Positions 46,627 through 56,063 of a DNA stretch of 64,000 nt are shown here, piece after piece (the first letter of the stretch is position 1; every line of letters starts with the position of its first letter). This stretch comes from Taeniopygia guttata. Lineage: Eukaryota > Chordata > Aves > Passeriformes > Estrildidae. The translations under genes and the position numbers were made by a program. Location of the stretch: contig NC_133050.1 of the NCBI RefSeq assembly GCF_048771995.1, forward strand, positions 6,372,501-6,436,500, written 5' to 3'. The notes beneath the pieces were generated by a model that ran no database searches, was not told the origin of the DNA, and was given only the letters and a program-made list of their open reading frames with translations.

Positions 46627-46632
46627 AATAAA
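46627..46632 (+). promoter_or_regulatory. CADM3: Polyadenylation signal AATAAA
   Basis: Canonical hexamer in 'ctgcaaataaaaacaccc' followed within 30 bp by 'gatgttttctcc', a T-rich downstream element. First good signal after the CADM3 stop. Confidence 0.6.
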
Positions 46633-46759
46633 AACACCCAGATGTTTTCTCCAGCAAAATTCCATCTCCTGGAGAGGTGGGATGGCAGCGGGGTGGGAGA
46701 TTTTCCCTCTTGGAATTCAGTCCTGCTGCTCCAAGGGCTGGTGCCAGGGAGAACAGGAT

Positions 46760-47770
46760 GGATTGGTGGTTTTGGGGTGATTTTGGGGTGATTTTGAGGT
46801 GGTTTGGGCGTTTTTGAGGTGGTTTTGGTGGTTTTCAGGTCATCTTGAGGTGATTTTTGGGTAATTTTGAGGTGGTTTTGGTGGTTGTCAGGTGGTTCTC
46901 AGGTGGTTTTGGTGATTTGGAGGTGATTTTCAGGTGGTTTTGGTGGTTTTCAGGTGGTTTTCAGATGGCTTTGGTGGTTTTGAGGTGATTTTAGTGGTTT
47001 TGAGGTGATTTTGAAGTGGTTTTGAGGTGGTTTTGGTGGTTTGGAGGTGATTTTTAGGTGGATTTGAAATGGTTTTGAGGTGATTTTGAGGTGGTTTGGG
47101 TGCTTTTGAGGTGATTTTGGTGGTTTTCAGGTGGTTTTGGTAGTTTTGAGGTGGTTTTGGTGGGTTTGAGGTCATTTTGTGGTGGGTTTGAGGTGATTTT
47201 GAGGTTGTTTTGGTGATTTTGAGGTGATTTTGGTGGTTTTCAGGTGGTTTTGGTAATTTTGAGGTGGTTTTGAGGTGGTTTTGAGGTGGTTTTGAGGTGG
47301 TTTTGGTGATTTTGAGGTGATTTTGGTAGTTTTGAGGCAGTTTTGAGGTGCTTTTGAGGCAATTTTGGTGGTTTTGAGGTGATTTTTGAGGCAATTTTGG
47401 TGGTTTTGAGGTGAGTTTGGTGGTTTTGAGGTGATTTTGAGGTGATTTTGAAGTGGTTTTGGTGGTTTGGAGGTGATTTTGAGGTGGATTTGAAATGGTT
47501 TTGAGGTGATTTTGAGGTGGTTTTGGTAGTTTTGAGGCAATTTTGAGGTGGTTTGGGTGGTTTTGAGGTGATTTTGGTGGTTTTCAGGTGATTTTGGTAG
47601 TTTTGAGGTGGTTTTGGTGGGTGTGAGGTGATTTTGAGGTGGTTTTGAGGTGATTTTGGTGGTTTTCAGGTGGTTTTGGTAATTTTGAGGTGGTTTTGAG
47701 GAGATTTTGAGGTGATTTTGGTAGTTTTGAGGAGGTTTTGAGGTGATTTTGAGGCGGTTTTGAGGTGCCA
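46760..47770. repeat. G/T-only minisatellite, 1 kb
   Basis: Units of gattttgaggtggttttggt and 'ggttttcaggtgg'. The + strand is nearly all G and T. If the longer CADM3 transcript exists, this is a long GU-rich element in its 3' UTR. Confidence 0.96.
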
Positions 47771-48700
47771 CGTGCTGTGGGGTGTAGCAGGGCAGCCCGA
47801 GGAGCAGGCAGGGGGACACATGGAGGTGTCACCTGGAGCTGACAGAGAGGAGCTGAAAAGGGTCAGAAATTCCATCTGAGGCCACTTCTGGATCCAAAAG
47901 TTTCGTTGGAGGTGGGAACAGCAGAGATTTGTGTCACACCTGGGGGGTGACAACGACACCGGGGGTGTCACCCCAGCGTGGCCGTGGGGTGACAGGGACC
48001 CTCCCAAACAGGTGGAAGCTGTGCCAGGGGGACGAGCGAGCCCCCGGCCCTTTTTTGGGGGTCACTTTTGGGGTGACAGATGAGCAAGGGCTGGGGGTGA
48101 CAGGGTGGGGTGGGCGTCACCGTGTCTGGGGGAGAGCCAAGGCCACCACCCCGTCCTCAGGGTGGGGGTTCTGTTGGTGGCCCCACATCCACGGGGTTGT
48201 CACCAAAACAAAATTTGGGACCCCCCTGGGAGGTTTCCCGGCCGGCACTGAACTCTCAATAGACACGAAAGCCATATTTTGGTATTTTGGGGAGCTCTGG
48301 AGAGGCCGGGGCGGGGGGCAGAGGCTGTGTTGTTGTGCTGTGGTTTTTTGGGTATTTTTTTTTGTTTTATTTTGTTTTTTATTTTTTTTTATTTTTGTCT
48401 GTACATAAAAGGAGCCAACGACCGTCGATGTGACTTTATAACCTTTCTAATATCCTGTGCTAATCTCGGAAAATAATCCTATAAATATATCTGGATTACA
48501 CACACACACCGTTACCTGCCTGGCTCTCTGCGTTTGGGGGGTCGGGGGGTGTGGGGCAGGGGCACAGAGCTCAGCCCCCCTCAAACCTCCCCTGAGCCCC
48601 CAAATCTCCCACCGAGCCCCCAGACCCACCAAAGTCCCCCTGATCCTGACCCTCAGCACCTCCCCACGAAGAGCAGTAACCCCAATTCCCAAAGCCTGGG
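47770..48700. other. Unique sequence after the GT array
   Basis: Non-repetitive except a T-rich stretch at 48345-48400 and (CA)n at 48498-48510. The segment 48400-48500 is unusually clean, low-GC sequence and probably marks the true end of the CADM3 transcript. Confidence 0.4.
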
Positions 48701-48739
48701 GATCCCCGGGACTTTCACCCCCAAATCTGCCCAAATCTG

Positions 48740-49510
48740 ACTTAATCCCTCCCCAATTCCCAGATTCCTCCTCAGCCCTTTCCTCCCCAAATCTGCCCCT
48801 CAGTCCCTCCCAAATTCCCATTTCCCAGATTCCTCCTCAGCCTTTTCCTCCCCAAATCTGCCCCTCAATCCCTCCCAATTTTCCAATTCTCAAATTCCTC
48901 CTCAGCCCCTCCCAAATTTCCATTTCCCAGATTCCTCCTCAGCCCTTTCCTCCCCAAATCTGCCCCTCAATCCCTCCCAAATTTCCATTTCCCAGATTCC
49001 TTCTCAGCCCTTTCCCCCCTAAATTCCCAATTCTGAGATTCCTCCTCAGCTCCTCCCAAATTTCCATTTCCCAGATTCCTCCTCAGCTCATCCCAAATTC
49101 CCAATTCCCAGATTCTTCCTCAATCCCTCCCAAATTCCCAATTCCCAGATTCCTCCTCAGTCTTTTCCTCCCCAAATCTGCCCCTCAATTCCTCCAAACT
49201 CCCAATTCCCAGATTCCTCCTCAGCCCTTTCCCTCCAAAATCTGCCCCTCAATCTCCCCAAATTTCCATTTCCCAGATCCCTCCTCAGCCCTTTCACCCC
49301 CAAATCTGCCCCTCAATCCCCCCAAATTCCCAATTCCCAGATTCCTCCTCAGCCCTTCCCAAATTCCCAATTCCCCCCAAGAGCACTAAACCCCCAAATC
49401 CCAAACCCTGGCTCCTCCCAAATTCCCAATTCCCAGTTCCTCCTCAGCTCCTCCCAAATTCCCAATTCCCAGACTTCTCAGCCCTTTCCCCCCCAAATTT
49501 CCCCCTCAGA
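48740..49510. repeat. Minisatellite, ~60-bp C-rich units
   Basis: Units of 'aattcccagattcctcctca' + 'gccctttcctccccaaatct' + 'gcccctcaatccctccca', with short versions. Confidence 0.94.
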
Positions 49511-49609
49511 GACACCCAAATCCCAACCCCAAAGCCCAGTGACCCCAATTCCCAACCCCTGGGGCTCCCCAGGCCTTTCACCCCCTAAATTTGCTCCACA
49601 GCCCCTCCC

Positions 49610-50070
49610 AAAGTGTCACTTCCCAGCACTTTTCACCCCAAAACATCCCTTTAACCCCTCCCAAATTACCCCAATTCCCAACCCCAGAGCTCTGTGACAT
49701 TTCTGAAGGCCACCAAGGCCACCAAGCTGGCCCAATGTCACAGGGTGACCCCTGGGAGCCTTTCCTTCTTCCTAAATTGTCACTTCCCAGCACTTTTCAC
49801 CCCAAAACATCCCTTTAACCCCTCCCAAATTACCCTAATCCCCAACCCCAGAAATCTGTGACGTTTCTGGAGGCCACCAAGGCCACCAAAGTGGCCCCAA
49901 TGTCACAGAATGGCCCTTCCTTCTTCCCAAAGTGTCACTTCCCAGCACTTTTCACCCCAAAACATCCCTTTAACCCCTCCCAAATTACCCTAATCCCCAA
50001 CCCTGGAGCTCTGTGACATTTCTGAAGGCCACCAAGGCCACCAAACTGGGCCAGTGTCACAGCTTCCTTC
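49610..50070. repeat. Tandem repeat of ~155-165 bp, 3 copies
   Basis: Copies start near 49616, 49784 and 49936. Each contains 'cacttcccagcacttttcac', 'catccctttaacccctccc', 'aattaccctaatccccaacc' and 'ggccaccaaggccaccaa'. It ends about 265 bp upstream of the ACKR1 GATA motif. Confidence 0.93.
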
Positions 50071-50329
50071 CTTCCTCCCGAGGAAAAACCGGGAATTTCC
50101 AACCTCCAGTGGGGTGCCACGAGTGCCAACCCCCATCCTGCACCCCAAACCCCTCCCTAGATCTGGCACAAACCCCGGGAGCGGCTGGAAAGGCAATTCC
50201 TAATTAATTTCATTTGTCCTGCCAAGAAAACTGATGGTTTCCTGCTGGAGAAATTGTGTTTTTTCCCGGCAGAGCCGTTCCCTGTTTTCCGCCGGGTGCC
50301 AGGGTGAGGAGGGCAGGGCGGCTCTGGGG

Positions 50330-50499
50330 CACCTCTTATCTCCTGCCCACACTCCTCAGCTCATTTTTGGGGGAGCCCAGGCAGGGAGAGAGGAGAAAAG
50401 TCACCCCTGAGCACCTCCTGGCCCTGAGTGGCCACTGAATTATTTAGTGGCCACCCCAAAGACCCCCCAAAATCGGAGGAGGCTGGTGAGGAATTCAGC
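50330..50499 (+). promoter_or_regulatory. ACKR1: ACKR1 proximal promoter with GATA motif
   Basis: CTTATCT at 50335-50341 (reverse complement AGATAAG) is a consensus GATA-factor site about 160 bp before the ATG. In humans a CTTATCT motif in the same relative position drives erythroid ACKR1 expression, and a single change in it causes the Duffy-null erythrocyte phenotype. The surrounding 50170-50500 is unique sequence between arrays. The binding role here is inferred. Confidence 0.6.
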
Positions 50500-50520
50500 A
50501 TGGGCAACTGTATCCCCGTG
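50500..50520 (+). CDS. ACKR1: ACKR1 coding exon 1
   Basis: Seven codons, ATG in gaattcagcATGg, phase 0 donor gtgGTGAGT. Human ACKR1 exon 1 also encodes only MGNCLHR. Confidence 0.9.
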
Positions 50521-53500
50521 GTGAGTGAGCACCCCAAAATTCCTGTCCCATCCCCAGGGAGGGAGGGGAGGGCTGGGGGTCCTCGGGAGGGAATCTCCAG
50601 TGGGGTTTTGGGGAGTTGGGTGGGGTTTTGGGGATCCCTGGTGCTGATTCCATGGGAATCCCAAGGGTTTAGGGGAATTTTGGGGATCCCTGGTGCTGAT
50701 TCCAAAGGAATCCCCAGTGCTCAGTGGGATTTTGGGGATCCCTGGTGCTGATTCCACAGGAATCCCCAGTGGGATTTAGGGGAGTTGGGTGGGGTTTTGG
50801 GGATCCCTGGTGCTGATTCCATGGGAATCCCCAGGGCTCAGTGGGGTTTAGGGGAATTTTGGGGATCCCTGGTGCTGATTCCACAGGAATTCCCAGTGCT
50901 CAGTGGGGTTTTGGGGATCCCTGGTGCCGATTCCATGGGAAACCCCAGTGGGATTTTGGGGAGTTGGGTGGGGTTTTGGGGATCCCTGGTGCCAATTCCA
51001 CAGGAATCCCCAGGGCTCAGTGGGGTTTAGGAGAATTTTGGGGATCCCTGGTGCTGATTCCATGGGAATCCCCAGTGGGATTTTGGGGAGTTGGGTGGGG
51101 TTTTGGGGGTCCCTGGTGCTGATTCCATGGGAATCCCCAGGGCTCAGTGGGGTTTAGGGGAATTTTGGGGATCCCTGGTGCCGATTCCAAGGGAATCCCA
51201 AGGGCTCAGTGGGATTTTGGGGAATTTTGGGGATCCCTGGTGCTGATTCCATGGGAATCCCCAGGGCTCAGTGGGGTTTAGGGGAATTTTGGGGATCCCT
51301 GGTGCTGATTCCATGGGAATCCCCAGGGCTCAGTGGGATTTAGGGGAGTTGAGTGGGGATTTAGGGGATCCCTGGTGCCAATTCCGTGGGAATCCCCAGG
51401 GCTCAGTGGGGTTTTGGGGAATTTTGGGGGTCCCTGGTGCCGATTCCGTGGGAATTCCCAGTGCTCAGTGAGGTTTAGGGGGATTTTGGGGATCCCTGGT
51501 GCTGATTCCATGGGAATCCCAAGGGCTCAGTGGAGTTCAGGGGGATTTTGGGGTTTAGGAGTCCCCAATTTTGAGCAGGAACGTGGGGGTCCCCAGTTCT
51601 GAGCAGGATCAGGGGGGTCCCCAATTCTGAGCAGGAACATGGGGGTCCCCAGTAATAAGAAGGATCACAGAGGTCCCTGGTGCTGAGCAGGACCACCAGA
51701 ATCCCCAGTGGGATTTTGGGGAGTTGGGTGGGGTTTTGGGGATCCCTGGTGCTGATTCCATGGGAATCCCAAGGGCTCAATGGGGTTTAGGGGGATTTTG
51801 GGGTTTAGGAGTCCCCAATTCTGAGTAGGAACATGGGGGTCCCCAATTCTGAGCAGGAACATGGGGGTCCCCAATTCTGAGCAGGATCAGGGGAGTCCCC
51901 AATTCTGAGCAGGAACATGGGGGTCCCCAATTCTGAGCAGGCTCATGGGGGTCCCCAATTCTGAGCAGGAACATGGGGGTCCCCAATTCTGAGCAGGAAC
52001 ATGGGGGTCCCCAATTCTGAGCAGGAACATGGGGGTCCCCAATTCTGAGCAGGAACATGGGGGTCCCCAATTCTGGGCAGGATCACGGGGGTCCCCAATT
52101 CTGAGTAGGATCTTGAGGGTGCCCAATTCTGAGCAGGAACATGGGGGTCCCCAATTCTGAGTAGGATCTTGAGGGTGCCCAATTCTGAGAAATAACATGG
52201 GGGTCCCCAATTCTGAGCAGGAACATGGGGGTCCCCAATTCCGAGCAGGCTCATGGGGGTCCCCAATTCTGAGCAGGAACATGGGGGTCCCCAATTCTGA
52301 GCAGGATCATGGGGGTCCCCAATTTTGAGCAGGAACATGGGGGTCCCCAATTCTGAGCAGGATCAGGGGGGTCCCCAATTCTGAGCAGGATCAGGGGGGT
52401 CCCCAATTCTGAGCAGAATCAGGGGGGTCCCCAATTCTGAGTGGGAACATGGGGGTCCCAAATTCTGAGCAGGAACATGGGGGTCCCCAATTCTGAGCAG
52501 GAACATGGGGGTCCCCAATTCCGAGCAGGCTCATGGTTGGGTCCATGCCCCCACACCCCCATCCTCCCCGTGTCCCCCCTGTGACCAAACGTCCCCATCC
52601 CGCAGCCCGGCCGTGCCCACCGCGTGTCCCTCCCTGATAACCCACCCTGCCCTGCCCTGCCCTGCCCTGCCCTGCCCTGCTGGCGATGCCAGCGCGCTGT
52701 GGCACCTTCCCCATGCCCATCCCTTCACCCGCAGACCCCCGGCATCCTGGAGACCCCGGGCGCGCTGGACCTGGAGGAAATCATGGGCGACATCTCCTCC
52801 TACAACGACACTTACATCAACGCCACCTTCTTGGACTACGATGCCACCCCGTGCCACAACAACTTCTGTCCCCTCTTCCAGCGCGTAGCTCCCCCTTTCC
52901 TGGCCACCACCACCGCCACGGCCACTCTGACCATTGTCACCTTGCTGGTGGCTCTGTCCAAGCGTCCCCACGCGTGGCAGTGGCCGCGGAGCCGCGCTTT
53001 GGTGGCACAGCTGGCACTGGGCACTGCGCTGTTCGCTGCACCGCTGCCAGCGCTGGCCGCGGGCGTGGCGTGGGGTTGGCACCTTGGCACGGCGTTTTGT
53101 CGCCTGTGTCACCTCCTGTGGCACTGGAGCGTGTTCTCCCAAGCTCTGCTGGTGGCCAGCGGTTCCCGTGGCACCGTTTGGGCTCGGTGGGACCCCCGGA
53201 GCCGCCGTTTGGCCGTGATGCTGTGGGTGGCAGCGCTGATTTTGGCCACCCCATCCGCGCTGGTCAGCGGGGTGGCAGCGGGCACAGCGTGCATCCAGCG
53301 CAGTGTGGGCATCCTGGCACCGCTTTATCTGCTGCACCTCTCCCTGTGCCTCTGCCTGCTGCTGCTGATGCCCACGGGGGTGCTGCTGGCCGCGGTGGTC
53401 GTGCCCGGTTCCAGGGCGAGCTGGGTGGGTGGAACCGGGCTGGTGTGGCTCTTCTCGGGGCTCTGGGTGCCCTACGGAGCGGGGCTGGCGGGGCAGTTCC

Positions 53501-53667
53501 TGCTCCAGGCCGGGCTGCTGGAGCCCACCTGCGGCTCCTTCCAGCATTTCGACCTGGCCCTGGGGCTGAGTGAGGCGCTGGGGGTGCTGCACTGCGGGCT
53601 CGGGCCGCTGGTCGTGCTGCTCGGCCGGGGATGCCGCCGCGGGGGTGGGGATGGCGGGGGATGCTGA
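50500..53667 (+). CDS. ACKR1: ACKR1, atypical chemokine receptor 1 (Duffy antigen), split gene
   Basis: A 7-codon first exon (MGNCIPV) joins a single large exon to give 317 residues (human 336). The tiny first exon beginning MGNC matches human ACKR1 exactly in design. The acidic extracellular N-terminus has Tyr30, Tyr34 and Tyr42 (candidate sulfation sites for chemokine binding) and N-glycosylation sequons at Asn31 and Asn36. Seven hydrophobic segments follow from about residue 60. Cysteines at 47/52, 129, 193 and 273 fit the two extracellular disulfides. There is no DRY motif after TM3, as in human ACKR1, which binds chemokines without G-protein signalling and acts as a sink and transporter on erythrocytes and venules. 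The C-tail is short and Gly-rich (GRGCRRGGGDGGGC) and is encoded by the edge of a minisatellite. Confidence 0.93.
50590..51545. repeat. ACKR1 intron minisatellite A, ~62-bp units
   Basis: About 16 units: 'ttggggatccctggtgctga', 'ttccatgggaatccccag', 'ggctcagtggggttt'. Confidence 0.95.
51545..52545. repeat. ACKR1 intron minisatellite B, 27-bp units
   Basis: About 36 units of ggggtccccaattctgagca followed by 'ggaacat'. The 27-bp period keeps minus-strand frames open. A (CCTGC)n run follows at 52646-52680. Confidence 0.96.
52735..53667 (+). CDS. ACKR1: ACKR1 coding exon 2
   Basis: 933 nt, phase 0 acceptor (ccttcacccgcag), carrying all seven transmembrane helices. TGA at 53665-53667 lies in the sequence ggggatgcTGAgatccgg, which is the first unit of the following array. 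Confidence 0.94.
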   Translation, partial: TPGILETPGALDLEEIMGDISSYNDTYINATFLDYDATPCHNNFCPLFQRVAPPFLATTTATATLTIVTLLVALSKRPHAWQWPRSRALVAQLALGTALFAAPLPALAAGVAWGWHLGTAFCRLCHLLWHWSVFSQALLVASGSRGTVWARWDPRSRRLAVMLWVAALILATPSALVSGVAAGTACIQRSVGILAPLYLLHLSLCLCLLLLMPTGVLLAAVVVPGSRASWVGGTGLVWLFSGLWVPYGAGLAGQFLLQAGLLEPTCGSFQHFDLALGLSEALGVLHCGLGPLVVLLGRGCRRGGGDGGGC

Positions 53668-54480
53668 GATCCGGGAGTACCGGGGCTGCCAGGGGATGCT
53701 GGGCTCGGGGGGATGCTGAGCTCCGGGAGTACCGGGGGATGCTGAGCTCGGGGGGATGCTGAGCCCCCGGGATTACCGGGGCTGCCGGGGGATGCTGAGC
53801 CCCCGGGGGATGCTGAGCTCCGGGAGTGCCGAGCTCCGGGACTGCTGAATTCCGGGATTGCCGGGCTCCCGGGACTGCTGAGCTCCGGGATTGCTGAGCC
53901 CCCGGGACTACCGGGGCTGCCGGGGGATGCTGAGCTCGGGGGGATGCTGAACTCCGGGATTGCTGAATTCCGGGATTGCTGAACTCCGGGATTGCTGAAT
54001 TCCGGGATTGCCGAGTTCTGGGAGATACTGAGCTCTGGGATTGCTGAGCTCCCGGTGATACCGAGTCCCGGGACTGCTGAATTCCGGGATTGCTGAGCTC
54101 GGGGGGCTTCTGAGCTCCGGGATTGCTGAGCTCCCGGTGATACCGAGCTCCCGGTGATACCGAGCTCCAGGACTGCCGAGCTCCGGGATTGCTGAGCCCC
54201 CGGGACTACCGGGACTACCGGGGGATGCTGAGCTCGGGAGGATGCTGAGCTCCGGGAGTGCCGAGCTCCGGGACTACTGAATTCCGAGACTGCCAAGCAC
54301 CGGGACTGCTGAGCTCCGGGAGTGCTGAGTTCCCGGGACTACCGGGGGATGCTGAGCGCCGGGATTGCTGAGCTCTCGGTGATACCGAGCTCCGGGACTG
54401 CTGAATTCCGGGATTGCCGGGCTCCCGGGGATACTGAGCTCCCGGTGATACCGAGCCCCGGGATCGCCGAGCTCCCGGGG
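53660..54480. repeat. Minisatellite from the ACKR1 stop codon onward
   Basis: Units of about 15-30 bp: ggggatgctgagctccggga, 'ttgctgaattccgggattg', 'gataccgagctccc'. It begins at the last codons of ACKR1 and fills its proximal 3' UTR. Confidence 0.95.
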
Positions 54481-54544
54481 CTGCGCCGCAGAACCAAACG
54501 GACCCACAGCACCGGACTTGGACCCCCCGGCTGAGCCCCGGCCC

Positions 54545-54645
54545 CCGGGCACCAAATTTGGCACCCTGGCACCAGACTTGTACCCCTGGCACCAGATTTG
54601 GACCCCTGGCACCAGATTTGGACCCCTGGCACCAGATTTGGCATC
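54545..54645. repeat. Short minisatellite, ~22-bp, 4-5 units
   Basis: Units of ctggcaccagatttggaccc. 54646-55780 is otherwise unique ACKR1 3' UTR and intergenic sequence with no gene seen. Confidence 0.92.
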
Positions 54646-55032
54646 CTGGATCCTGGCCCTGCCACACCAGCCTGAGATGCTCCATCACCAATCCCTGTGC
54701 CCCCCACCCCATCGCTGCCCCCCAGCCTGGCCTGGACCCCCCAGCACTGCCCCCTGACCCCCTGGCACAAGCCTTGGCACCCTGGGCACTGACCCCACAG
54801 TGCCCCCAGAGCCAACACTCCCCCAGGACCCCCCGTTCTGTGCCCTCTGTCCCCTCCCATGGGGTCTCAGCCCCTCTTGGGGGCCACACAGACATCCCTG
54901 GGGTGCCCCAGGCTGCCCAGGGGGGTCACCCCAAACTCCTGGGGGATCCCAAAGGCTCAGCCCCAGACCCCCCCACAGCTCCAGGCGGAGATTTTGGAAT
55001 TTTTGGGATTTTTTCCAGCGGGAATTGCACAC

Positions 55033-55038
55033 AATAAA
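55033..55038 (+). promoter_or_regulatory. ACKR1: Polyadenylation signal for ACKR1
   Basis: AATAAA in 'gcacacaataaacac', the first canonical hexamer after the ACKR1 stop, giving a 3' UTR of about 1.4 kb. Confidence 0.55.
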
Positions 55039-55781
55039 CACAAATGCCCCGAGGCACTCCCAGTTCATGGACTGGATGGGACTGGGAGGTGATGGGGGTG
55101 ATGGGGACAGGAAAGGGGGGGTTGTGCTCCTCGTGCTTCCAAATTGGCAGGAAAAGTTCCCAAGGAAGCTCTGGGGGGAGCTGGGGGCATTTATACCCAC
55201 GAGGGACGGGCGCGTGCGGTCACGGGGGTGACACGGGCACAGCACTGGGGACAACGGGGCTGCTCTGCCTCAGCCAAGCCCTGGAGGAGCTGGGGGGGTT
55301 CATCTCCCCTAAATTGGGGGGCTGATCAGTGGGGAACAAGCCTCTGTTGTCCCCAAAATTTGGGATGCATCAAATCCCTGTGGGATTTTTACACCCCTGG
55401 TATTTGGGACAGGTAAAACCTTCCCCCTTCCCATCTGCCTGTCCCCTTGGGGACACCCCAGGACACTCGGCCACCCCGTGTCCATCTCTGTCCCCTCGGG
55501 AGAGCAGAGCCCGGGATGTGTCCCCAAGTTGTGGCTCAGAGCAGGGGGTCAGGGGAACCTCAGATGATCCCAAATCAAACCCTGTCCCCCCCAATGGGGT
55601 TTCCCTACAGCAGCCACACCTGGAGAAGGAGTTTCTGGGGTGTCCCCACCCCACCACCCAGGCAGACACACAGCTGGGGTGTCCCTGTCCCCTGGGAGGG
55701 GGGGACACACTCAGAGCCAAGCTCTAAAGAGGAGCCCCGTGCAGGCAGGTGACCCCAGATCTTGTGGCTGGGCCGCGTGAT

Positions 55782-55882
55782 GGCATGAAATCACCCACCC
55801 TGGGCATGAAATCACCCACCCTGGGCATGAAATCACCCACCCTGGGCATGAAATCACCCACCATGGGCATGAAATCGCCCTC
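55782..55882 (+). repeat. Five 21-bp repeats in the pentraxin promoter
   Basis: Units of catgaaatcacccaccctgg, with ATG cores at 55785, 55806, 55827, 55848 and 55869, spaced exactly 21 bp. They lie about 120-215 bp upstream of the pentraxin start codon. The fifth is diverged after 'catgaaatc'. Confidence 0.9.
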
Positions 55883-55950
55883 TGGGGCACACCAGGACGG
55901 GATTGGGGACATCCCCCCCCCACCCCCAGCAGTCCCCTCCCCTCTTTGGG

Positions 55951-55958
55951 TACATAAA
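55951..55958 (+). promoter_or_regulatory. TATA-like box of the pentraxin gene
   Basis: TACATAAA about 42-49 bp before the ATG. Transcription would start near 55980, giving a leader of about 20 nt. Acute-phase pentraxins usually have TATA promoters. Confidence 0.5.
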
Positions 55959-55999
55959 CCCGGTGGCAGCGCCGTGCCTGCCCGGTTCCAGCACCCACC

Positions 56000-56063
56000 A
56001 TGGGCCACCTGCAGCTCTGGCTGCTCGTCCTGGCCGGGCTCACGGGGATGGTGGCCCAGGAAG
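56000..56063 (+). CDS. Pentraxin coding exon 1
   Basis: 64 nt: signal peptide MGHLQLWLLVLAGLTGMVAQ plus one residue, phase 1 donor gaagGTACGG. The ATG has a good context (cacccaccATGg). Confidence 0.92.

Larger units (their letters stand above)
44278..48505 (+). other. CADM3: CADM3 3' UTR (extent uncertain)
   Basis: After the stop there is a (GA)n tract (44289-44307) and a (GGAC)n tract (44397-44416), then unique sequence. A canonical AATAAA at 46627-46632 with a T-rich downstream region gives a short form of about 2.4 kb. A unique AT-rich block at 48400-48500, with TATAAA/AATATA near 48480-48489, could end a longer form that would include two minisatellites. Confidence 0.55.
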
